In this document: piece after piece, positions 23,201 through 35,200 of the stretch | Numbering within the stretch: the first letter of the stretch is position 1 | Layout: each line of letters begins with the position of its first letter | Origin: Telopea speciosissima | Lineage: Eukaryota; Streptophyta; Magnoliopsida; Proteales; Proteaceae | Assembly (NCBI RefSeq): GCF_018873765.1 | Contig: NC_057922.1 | Coordinates: forward strand, 17,311,563-17,375,562 | Reading direction: 5' to 3' | Length of the DNA stretch: 64,000 bases | Position numbers and translations under genes: made by a program | The notes under the pieces: model-generated | The model's input: only the letters and a program-made list of their open reading frames with translations | Told to the model about the DNA's origin: nothing | Databases searched by the model: none

Positions 23201-26200
23201 TCTCTAGGTGCACAAACCTGGAGAATCTCTTGGTCAGAGACATGGTTCTACAATGTCGATGGTTGATATGGACCATATGGCTAATCCAACTGTTGAATAG
23301 ATAGATGACCCTGTGAATCTACTTGTCAAATTTTGTTGCTATCTCAACTATATGGCCAACCATTTAATGGATTTTTCTACCTTGTATTTTCAGCATCATT
23401 TGGAGGCTGATGCATAAATTCCAATATTTGGATCGATAGGGAACCATTTGGATTAGCCATCTCTAAAATTCCAAACCAAAGTCAATCTTAGATTCTCTGT
23501 GTTGAATCTTGTCTCTTACCCTACAAATATCTACCAAAGTTGACTTGTCGATTATACCATAAGTTGTAATCCTTTTTAGCTGAAATTTAGCACGAGTCGA
23601 GGGTGATTTTGACAACCTGATGGGACCTAAGGGATTTGGGTTTAGAAAACCTCAGAAATTCTCAGTACTGCAGGATAGGAACTAAACCACATTAGAGAAA
23701 ATTCATCAGGATTGGCTTGAAACTCTGGTCAAGTGACCAGTTTAATAGAAAGACAGTTCTGCAAAGTATGATTCAAATATAATGGTCAGAGATCTCCATT
23801 TTCAGTTTAGAAGGGAGAACCCCCTAATTAAGTCCTTTACATGTGACAATTTGAGACAATCGCGATTGAAGAATAAATCTTGTCGTACATATCATTGGTT
23901 TACTTCGTGCTTTTCTGTTGTAAGAGTTATATCTTGGAGATATTATTCCTCTTAAGTAAAAAAATAAAAAATGGATATAGCTCTGGAACCTTGGAGATTT
24001 TGACATCTCATTAAGATGATTAGAGACCTTGCTTTCCAATTGAATTGCTCGAGCCATTAGAAGCTGACAGCTGCTAATGCAATTACACGTGATTTAGCAA
24101 GGCAGGGTGTGCTTATAATTCAAATCTGTTTTGGGAATAGTATACCTGTATGAAATAGTTGTTCTGCTCATGTTTTTGTATATTTATGATTTTTTTGGGG
24201 GGCGGGGGTGGGACTTTAGACCATGTCTGTTGTGAGATTACTACACTCTTTTCGCCTTGTAAATTGTTATTTATGAAATTTTCACGGGGTTTGTTCTCTC
24301 TTTTGTTTGGGGGGGGGGGGGATGGGGAGAAGGGTCTATTTATTTTTCATTCCTCTGCTCCTAGAAAAATATATAGGGAGGTGTGCATGATTCATGCTTG
24401 AGAAAGTAATTGTGCCATATGCTTTGGTGCCTTATTGTTTCTGTTGAACCTTTATTCTCATGCTTGAACACTAGTTTTGTTTTCCATTTTGTGAGGATCT
24501 GTTGGTCAAAACATATTAAGAATCTAACAATTATTGCGATTATTATTGTGATTTCAGCAAGATTTGGTACGAATCATGTACTTGTTCTGGATGGTTTCCC
24601 ACCAAGTACAAAAACGGCGGATTTAGAGAAGTATTTTGTGAACTACAGTGACTCTGGTGTTGCAATCCGTTGGGTCCATGACACTGTCGCCCTTGCAGTA
24701 TTTCGAAATCCATCAATTGGTAATATCGCAACTTAACTACCTTTTTGAGCTTAAACAAACCTTATGTGCATTATGATAAGGGTGAACATTTCCTTTAAGT
24801 CCACTAAGATAAGCTTATCTGCTTGTCCCATGCTTGTCTGCCATGTGGCACATGTCGGATGGGGCTCAAATTTGCAGCACTAGGGCAGAACCCAAGGTCC
24901 CCTGTCCAAATGTTAAGTTTAGACTCAATCTGAGTTGACAAAGTGGCAAAACAAAACTTTGAAAAATCTGGACTGAGGTGCAGACAGACGAGTCCAGCTC
25001 ACGTTCACATACGTGAGCGTACGAGAACGGCTCCCAGCTGTTCAGATGGAATCCACTTTGTGGGACCCACATGGATCGATTCCATCTGAAAAGCTGGGAG
25101 TCGTTCTCGTACGCTCACGTACGTGAACCTGAGCCCAACTCCAGACAGACATGGGAGGTATATTGATTGTGGATTTTGAAACTGTGCAGCCAATCTGGAT
25201 GTTAGTTTACCTATCAAACGGACAGAATTGCCACATCATTCTACGATGCGACAGAATTAAGTGGGCCATGTAGATAAGCTTATTCACATTGGACCTTGAA
25301 GTGGCAATTTTCCCTCACAGAGTTATAGTATTATGGGAATTTTCTTACAAGGTCCCATGTAGATAAGCTTACATACATGGTCGTCCATTTTTGAGCAATG
25401 AGGAGGGGTGATTTAGTTGATTTGACTATTTGATGGATAGAGCACCCTTTGGATTGTTATATGTCAAATTTCATGGCCTAATGCAACCATTTGGCCTGCC
25501 ATCCAGTGGCTTTTCTCTAATGTGTTTTAAATCATCAAATCAATGGAGGGCTGAAGTGGGCAGTTCCAACAGTTGGTAGATAGGGGACCATTTTGTATTT
25601 GCCATCAATCAAGTTTCAAAGCCAATGAATTATATGGCTCACCATGTATTGAGTCTTTTCTCTAGCCATTTGAAGCTTTATAAAATATCACCCTTTGATT
25701 CTGCCTTGTAGTTTAATGCTTTTAGGCTGATATTTGCCTTGTGACACAAGGTGTGGACAATATGTCCACGGAAGTTGAAATCCAACCAAGCAGCCTTCTC
25801 ACAAATATTCAGGGACTTGTGTATAAGCCTCTCTAAATGAACCGTGTTGGAAGTTGTGATTGAAGGTGGCCATGATTTGGTCATTTGGTGACTATAGGCT
25901 AGGGAGGATGGTTCTTGGAGATATATCCACCTCCTTAAGGGAGTTAGGGCTTTGTGTTTATGGGAATGTCTTGAGGTGGCAAGGTTTAATATTTCGCGAT
26001 ATCTCGGTATCTCGGGCCTACCGAGATATCCGAGATACCCGAAATATGACCGAAATATTGCATTTTTTCTGCAATATTTCGGGGGTCCATCTCAGGGGGT
26101 ATTTGGCCATATCTAGGCCTGAAACTTCATGGACAGCCTTATTTAAGCTTAATAAACACATTTAAACCATAAAATTGTAAAAATGTGAATTCAAATTGGT

Positions 26201-29200
26201 GTTTTGGGCTTGCACCCTTGATTGACATACGATCGCCGACCCTAATGTATAAATAGTTAAATACACATAGATTAGGCAGTTAATATTTAATAATAGTATT
26301 TAACTTCATCACATATCAAGTTAAAGCCAATACACATTGATGAGTACCATGTTTCTCATAAACTCCATAATATTCAATAACTCGCTTAAAGCCTTAAAGG
26401 CAATACACTAAGTGTCAAAGTTAGTAAGTCACAAGATTCGCAACTCGCAAGTCACAACTCACAAGTTCATAGATCAATGAAATCACAACTTAAGTTACAA
26501 ATTACAAGTGCTAAACTGCTAATAGTAGTTGCTGTGCCTCCCTGGATCAATCCCACTCATGCCTCGTTGGAGTCGACGTCCATTGCTCTCTGTTTGAAGG
26601 ACATATGTGGACCACGGTATAGAATCGGAGAAGAAACGAGTGTAGTCATCCATAAGTGTCACGTAAATGGAATCATCAACATACTGTAGGTAACCTATCC
26701 TAGGATATAAACTAGGGTTACCAATCGATCCAGTCCGTGAAGAAGATGATCCATTGTGATATGATGTTGGCGCCGGCGTAAGAGGCGATGGCATTGGCTG
26801 CATGTATGGCTGGTGAGGTTGGTAGCTAGGTCCGCTAGGGTATGCAAAGATGTTATCTACAAAAGATGATCCAGTATGTCCCTGGGACTGGGACTGGTAG
26901 TCATAGTCCCCTACCCCACTAAACTGCCCATATGATGATGATCCATATCCATATCCACCCAATGTCACCCCTATGCTGGCTGGCTGGTCTCTCTTGTTCC
27001 CTTTGTTCTCTTTGTTCCCTCCGCCCCCTTTGTTGACTACTTTCCCCCACCTTTCGCTTGCCCTTCGCACGTTGTCTATCACGATCTGCCATAATGATAC
27101 TTGTTTACTGCAATGTAAGTAACACAAATAATTAAAAAACTTAATGTAGATGCACTTCAATTGACACTTTTAGATTACTAATACACTTGTATAGTTATTT
27201 AATATTTTTCCCCTAACCCTTATATTTTTCACATAATTAAAACCAATTTTTTATATATAATGTTAATATAAGTATTGACCTAACACAACAAAACCAAAAA
27301 TTAGTAAACATAATATACATTTAATGCATCTCAAAACATATAGAAATAACTTTCATATTTTTTCATTATTTTTTAAACTTAAAACTCATATTTTTCCTTA
27401 TTTATTTCTGTTTTTTTAATTTTTTTATATATTTTTCTTAATTTTCGAAAATTAAAATAATTATTTAAGAGCAGAAAAATAAATCCGACACTGTGAAGCC
27501 GTAGATCGGCCATTGGTGTCTAACATATATTTAATTCATTACCATCTAAGTCATATTGCCCCTAATTATTTCCTATTTTAGTTGTAGGAAAATGAATTTT
27601 TAAAACCAGAAAAAAAATAAAAAAAATACATATGGGAAAAAAATTTCGACACCGTGAGGCAGTAGATCGGCCTCCGGTGTCTTAACATATATTAATATCA
27701 TCAACATCTAACAACATTTGTACAAAGTATTTAAAAAAAAATTAGTTTTAGAGAAATAGAATTTACCTTAAATAATGAAAATAGGCTTGGATGATGAGCT
27801 TAGATGACCCTCCGACGTCTTCCCGGCGACAAGGAGCTTCAACAATGCTTGGATGAGGCTTGGAAGGGAGGAAGAAGAGCAAAAAATGAGGAAGAAGAGA
27901 GAAAAATAGAGTTTCAGCAGCTCTCGGTTGAAATATCGACCAAGAGCTGCGAAATATGGTATAAAATGGCCCCTAGTGTCACACTATTTGTCACTTTTTC
28001 AATATCTCGCGATATATCGTGAGATCCACGATATTTCGTCGATATCTCACGATATATCGACGAGATATTGTATTTTTTGGTTTCGGATGTGTTTCGTATC
28101 TCGGACATGTCGAGATATACGAAATGTGGCGATATATCGCCGAAATTTCGCGAGATTTTATACCATGTGAGGTGGAGATTGAGGTTGGCTAATTCCTTGG
28201 ATGATGAGCTAGCCACAAGAGGGATTAATAAGCAGTACATGGTACTTAGCAAATATGTTTAGTCCATCTAAAACAAAAAAAATAAAATAAAAAATAAAAA
28301 ATGAAAAAAAAATAAAAAATGGAAACTTTTTGTAGAAACAGATTTGAATTAGGTTAATGCTTGGATGATTAGTTCTTTCCAAGCACATTGTATTTATAAC
28401 TATAATGAAATAGTAAAAATAATTACATAAGCAATGTGGGATTAAACCACATAAGAAACTAACAAATAATAAAGGAAAAAAGTTTAGAATACCCCCACGG
28501 TATTCTGGCCCAATATAACTAACACTCCCCCTCAAGTTGGAGCATATATATCATGCATGCCCAACTTGACTAAGATAGGATGAAACAGCTTGCTACTCAA
28601 TCCCTTAGTGAACACATTAGCTAGCTGATCAGAAGACTTCACAAAGGGAACACAAACGAGGCCAGCTTCAAGCTTCTCCTTGATGAAATGTCGGTCAACC
28701 TCCACATGTTTCGTGCGATCATGCTGGACAGGGTTATGAGCAATACTAATGGCCGTTTTATTGTGAAGCATCATTGGAAGATGGACAGCAACACCAATAT
28801 CCTGCAATAACCCTCTAAGCCACAGAAGTTCACAAATTCCTTGTGCCATTGCGCGGAATTCGGCTTCAGCACTAGACCTTGCCACAATATTCTGCTTTTT
28901 GCTCCGCCATGTGACAAGGTTTCCACCCACAAAGGAACAGTAGCCAGAGATAGATTTCCTATAAGGAGAACCAGCCCAATCGGCATCAGTATAGACTTCA
29001 ACCTTCAAGTGACCATTGGCAGATAGAAGAATTCCCTTTCCTGGAGCAGACTTCAAGTACCTCAAAATACGACGGACCGCATCCATATGAGAGGAATATG
29101 GATCATGCATGAACTGACTCACCAAACTCACAGCAACTGCAATGTCAGGGCGTGTGTGGGAAAGGTAGATTAGTTTGCCTACTAACCGCTAATAGGCACC

Positions 29201-32200
29201 CTTGTCAACCGGCTCACCCTCTTTCTCCCTAAGTTTTGTAGTAGCTTCCATAGGAGTATCTGAAGGATGACAGCCAAGTAGCCCTGTCTCAGTCAATAGA
29301 TCAAGGACATATTTTCTTTGAGAAAGAAAGATGCCCTTTGAAGATCGAGCAACTTCCATCCCTAGAAAATATTTTAGGGGACCAAGATCTTTGACCTCAA
29401 ACTCACGGCCAAGAAGAATTTTCAAATCCCTGATTGCAGCATCATCATTACCAGTGATCACAATATCATCTACATAGACTACGAGAAGAGTAACCTTGTC
29501 ACCAAGTCGTCTGATAAACAAAGTGTGATCAGCATTGCTCTGCTTGTAACCTGCTGAAATCATAGCCTTATGAAATCTGCCAAACTAGGCCCTGGGTGAC
29601 TGCTTCAAGCCATAAAGGGCACGCTTCAATTTACAAACCTTGCCCGTAGTCCTGTCATCAGAGAAACCAGGTGGAATGTCCATATATACCTCCTCCTCAA
29701 GCTCCCCATGGAGAAAGGCATTTTTGACATCTAACTGTTGAAGATCCCACCCAAGATTTGCAGCACAAGATAATAACACCCTGACAGTGTTGAGCTTTGC
29801 CATTGGTGCAAAGGTCTCCTGATAGTCAACTCCATAAGTTTGAGTGAACCCCTTTGCAACCAAACGTGCCTTATACCTGTCCACCGAACCATCAGCCTTC
29901 TGTTTAACTACGAAGACCCATCTACAACCCACTGGTTTTTTCCCTGGAGGAAGAGCCACAAGATCCCACGTATTATTTGTGTGTAGTGCTGTCATTTCTT
30001 CCAACATTGCTGTCTTCCACTTTCCATCTGTAGATGCTTCCTGCCAATTTCTAGGAACCGAAACAGAGGAAAGAGAAGATACAAATGCACGAAAAGAGGG
30101 AGAAAGAGAGTTATACGAAACAAAATGAGATATGGGATGTAAAGTGCAAGTCCTAGTACCTTTGCGAAGTGCAATAGGTAGGTCGGAAGGAGATGGATTA
30201 CCAGGAGATGTAGGATCTGTGTCTGGAGCCGGCAATTGGATGGGTACTAGTGCTATAGTGGGATGCAACTGTCCTCTTGTGGACCTTCCCCTTGTATAGG
30301 TGATCATGTTGGAGTTGTCAATTCTCTTCTGAAATTCACCAATAGTTCTCTAGACCGGAGTCTGCTCCCCCTGAGTAGGAATATTAACAACACTATTTTC
30401 TATGGTCTCCCCCTGTAAAGGATTCCCATTAGGTGAGGGAGGAACAGCCAGAGGTTGTTGGGAGGTCTCCAAAGTAGGATGGGCAACATCCAAGGGTGGA
30501 TAGGAAGCATCCAAAAGGGGCTGGACAGCAGCCGTGGGTGGTAAAGAGGGCTGGGCAGCCAGAGGCTCCTCAGGTAGAGGAATCTCGAAAGCCACATCTT
30601 CATCAGCACTCTCCCCTTGAAGCGGTGGCGAAGAATAATAAGAAAGGGACTCATGGAAAACAACATCCATGCTAACCATGGTACGGCGGGAAGGGGGATG
30701 GTAATATTTATAGCCTTTCTGGGTTGGAGAATAACCCAAGAAAATACAACGGAGTCCTCGAGGTTCAAGTTTGCTGGGAGATTTAGTATCTCGATCATAA
30801 CACACACAACCAAACACCTTGGGAGGCACAATAAAGGAAGAATTACCAATTAAAACATTAGAGGGGCTACGGGAGTGAAGTACCTGAGATGGCAGCCTAT
30901 TGATGAGATAGGCTGCTGTGATAACCGCATCCCCCCAATATTGAGACGGGACATTCCTCGCAAACATTAATGCTCTGGCCATTTCTAACAAGTGGCGGTT
31001 TTTCCTTTCTGCCACACCATTCTGGGCAGGGGTATCAACACAACTAATCTGATGAATGATTCCATGGTCAGCCAAATATTTTTGAAATTGTGATTCTTTA
31101 TACTCTGTTCCAATATCACTTCTCAATATTTTGAGAGTAGCCTGGAACTGAGTTTGGACCATTTTATGAAAGTGTTGAAAGCATGAAAAAACTTGATTTT
31201 TGGTGTGCAAGAGATAGACCCATGTGTTCCTAGAATGACAATCAATGAAAGATACAAGCCACCGATGGCCAGAAATAGAGGGTTTACGATTAGGGCCCCA
31301 AACATCAGAATGCACTAACTCAAAACAAGAAGAACTTCTTTTATTTGAAATAAGATAATTTGTCTTTTATTTGAAATAAGATAATTTGAACGTGTCTGTT
31401 TGGCCAAAACACACGTCTCACAAAAAAAGTCATCTTTAGTATGTAGGGTGACCAAACTAGGAAATAAATGTGCTAAAATTCCTAAAGGGGGGTGACCTAA
31501 CCTAGAGTGCCACTGGTAGAGTTCAGAAAAGACCATGGAGTTCTGGTGTAGTGGAGAAGGTAATGGTGGTGGAGAGAAGCGACCATCATCAAGCAGGTAC
31601 AGCCCACCGTGCACTTTACCCAATCCAATCGTCTTCCCAGAGGCCAGATCCTGAAACACACAATGAGAAGGAAAGAAAGTAACTTTGCAGTTAAGATCAC
31701 GAGTACTACTACTAATGGAAAGAAGGTTAGTAGTAAAATTAGGAATGTGCAAAACAGAAGTTAATGGAAGGGAGGAAGTGCAGTTGATGATTCCCTTTCC
31801 AGAGATAGATGAAAGAGAACCATCAGCTACCTTGACCTTGTCCTTCCCAGAAGTAGGAGAGTATCGATGAAACAAACTAGAGGAACCGGTCATATGATCT
31901 GTAGCTCCAGAATCTATGATCCAAGGATGGGAGGCTACAGAAGCACAATGACCGCCAAAAGGAATACCTGACCGGGCAAAGTGTGAACCTGAATGAGCGG
32001 AAGAATTGGCAGTAGCTGATGTAGTAGAGGCAGCAACAGTGGAAGACCTTAGCATACGTCGAAATGCCTGTAGCTCATCCTGGGATAGACCAGGGTCAGT
32101 AGTAGGGTCTGTAATGTGATCTCGATCCGATGGGCCTTGGGCTTTGTCTTAGTCTTGGTCTTGGCAGCCCGTTTTGCTTCAAAGTCAGCTGGTTTCCCAT

Positions 32201-35200
32201 GAAGTTTCCAGCACCTCTCCTTGGTGTGATATGGTTTGTGACAGTGCTCACAAACAACAGTCCCTGTAGTAGAATCACCAAGAGAAGCAGTGCCAATAGG
32301 TGTAGGAGTGATGGGGGCAGCAGCCTTGAGAGCAGATCTGTCAGTAATAGGAGGATGTAACATGGCAGCCCTACAGTTCTCCTCAGAAGAAACCAATGCA
32401 TAAGATTGTTCAAGTGTGGGAAAAGGTGTATGGCCCAACACTTGAACACGAATGGGATCATACTCCATATTCAAACTAGCTAGAAAATCATAGACTCTGA
32501 TCTTGTCCACATGTTTCTTAGAAGAGGCAATATCAGCAATTGTAGAGGGGTGAAAATCAGAGTAATGATCCAACTGTTGCCACAGGCTGCGGAGAGAAGC
32601 ATAGTAGTCCAAAACAGAAAGGTCTACCTGAGTAGTGTGAAGGACCTTCTTTCGAATGTCATAAACCTGGGCATCATTGCCAAGCTGTCCGTAGGTCTCC
32701 TTGCAAGCAACCCAAATCTGGTCGGCAGTATCCAGAAGAAGAAAATTATGCTGTAAAGCTGAAGTCATAGAGCCTATGAGGTAGGACATGAGAACACCAT
32801 TATTGGCCAGCCACTTAGTCTGATCAGGGCCTTTATCACTAGGCTTAACAATAGTGCCATCAATATGGTCAGTGAGGCCACGGCCAGCAATGGCAAAGGA
32901 GGCTGATCTGGACCACATAAGGTAATTTGAGCCATCCAGTTTGATGGGGTTAGGTGGAAAGCTGTGATAATCTGTCTTGTGATTGCCATCATGAACAGAA
33001 GTAGCAGTAGAGTTGGTAGAGTCACCCATACCGGCAGCAGAGAAGGCCAAACAACTTCAAGTAAAGTCCCAAACAAATAGAACCAGCAGCCAAAAAGGAA
33101 CCTTGATCAATTATGGTTTTTAGGGTTTTGAACAAAACTCTAAAGTGATGGAATCGATGGATGAGCCTAGGCAAAAAACAGATCTGTAGAATCTGATATA
33201 GCTGTCGAAGGAGCCCTTATAAGTGAAGAAAACACCTGCAAAAAATCAGCAACAGTGGGCAGCAATAACCCGAAGATCGATGGATGTCAGGGTTTTGAAA
33301 AAAACCCTGATAATGGAGGAATCGATCTCAAGGAAGTCTTCAATCTTGAGGAATAATTTCTGAACCAATAAAACAACAATTCTGCAGCAGCTTCTGGTCT
33401 TCAAAGAGAGGAGAGGAGCCCTTGTATCTGATGTAGAAGCAATCTCCAAGAAGGAACTGAAGAACCAATATCGCAGCAGTGTTGATTGGAGTCTATCGAA
33501 CAGAATTATAAGTCATAAATGAGGTAATGGGGGCAGCAACTGGATCGCATGATTACCTCATCAGTGCTGCCCTATATGGGAATGAAGAACAAGGGAGAAG
33601 AAGGAGAGAACTAGAAGAGAAGAAGATCGAGAGAGAGAGAAGAATAACAAAAACCGAGAAAAATTGGTGTCCCTAGTTCGAAATCTGCTCTGATACCATG
33701 TAGAAACAGATTTGAATTAGGTTAATGCTTGGATGATTAGTTCATCCCAAGCACATTGTATTTATAACTATAATGAAATAGTAAAAATAATTACATAAGC
33801 AATGTGGGATTAAACCACATAAGAAACTAACAAATAATAAAGGAAAAAAGTCCAGAATACCCCCACGGTATTCTGGCCCAATATAACTAACACTTTTTTA
33901 ATCATTACCAGCAATAATTGAGTATTTACTTGGCATCCTCACTACTTTGATTTTAATAGAGAAGTATGGCAGCAAAATTCTATTATTCTTTATAATGAAA
34001 TTCGATTGGCGCTGATGTGTGTGTGTGTGTGCGGGGGGGGGGGGGACGGGTAGGTGGGTAGCTGAATGGCTTTTTGCTATGCTTAACAACTAGTTCCTCC
34101 TGATATCTACCATGTAGCAGTCCATCTAGCTCTCAAATTTTGTACACAAGTACGCTCTACCATTCCATATTTACATATAAAAGCTTAGCCCAATTTGTAC
34201 ATAAAGAAAAAGCAGGTCAAATTTTGGTTAAAAAGTCAAAGATAAGAGAAATTATAGATCATCCAAAGTACATGGGAATAATTGAATACAAATTGGTTTT
34301 ATGATTGAAATTGACATGTGGTTAATCCCAATCTGAAGTAGATGAAGCATGAAGAAGACCAAAAGGGGGGGGGGGGAATTACTGTTCACGTGACACTGTT
34401 CATGCGAACAGTAATTTGGGGTTGATATGGACTGCTGTCTTAGAGGAGTTCATTTTTAGGTGTTATTTTTATTATGAGGCACTTATTTAGTTTCCTATTT
34501 GAGTTGTAATCCTAATTGCAAATCCTAGTTAGACTCAAGTTTCTATTTTAAAGGGGTGTTTTATGTAATGGTTAGTTTCTATTTTATGATTTTTATTTTA
34601 TTCCTAGAAGCTGTCGTAGGTTTTATTATAAATACATGTATGTGTCTGAGCAGAAGAGGACAGAGATTGAAGAAAAAAGAACTATGGATGAAGCTGTGAG
34701 ATGCGGCAACAGTGAGAGACCATGGGTGAGAAGCCCTGGGTGAAAGGATGATGGGCTGAGATTGCCTGGCTGAGAGAGCTGATCCTATCCCCCCCTTCTG
34801 TATCCCTTTCTTCTTCTTTTCTATCCTTTGATGTTCTTCTTTCATATGTAAACAGAAAATAGCAATAAAAAAAAGAGTTTCAGTTATTTAATTTTGTCCT
34901 TTTATTGTATTGATCCTGATGCAATCAATCTCCCGTTGGTTCGAGGTCAAGTTTGCATTACTATCTATCCATCAGGTTGAGAGCTGCCACAGCAGCAGCC
35001 ACGTGGCCAAACTCAATAGGGACACGTTGTTAAGCTTGCCAATGCATCTGTTCTGCCATATTTTTAGGTGGATGCAGTGCATATGTGATACCATGCTTAA
35101 TGACACTCCCAGCTGGTATCTGCTACGTGGTAGCCCATCTGACCCTCAAATTTACTTCAATTTTCTACTGCTATTTAATGTAGCTATTTCCTATTATGTA

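Larger units (their letters stand above)
28331..33892 (-). mobile_element. Complete but inactive Ty1/copia LTR retrotransposon, antisense in intron 4
   Basis: 5,562 bp between two 194-bp LTRs (28331-28524 and 33699-33892) that differ at four positions. The 5-bp duplication CTTTT is at 28326-28330 and 33893-33897. The primer site, TGGTATCAGAGC on the minus strand, directly follows the 5' LTR, with a polypurine tract (TTGAGGGGGAG) directly before the 3' LTR. Domain order on the minus strand is gag, protease, integrase, reverse transcriptase, RNase H, the copia order. The reading frame has two frameshifts and three in-frame stops. Confidence 0.95.

Noticed and set aside
26519..27160. A host gene for the 213-codon Gly/Tyr-rich frame
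   Set aside because: It lies wholly inside an element bounded by inverted ends and an exact 8-bp duplication, lacks its own ATG in frame, and has only low-complexity sequence.
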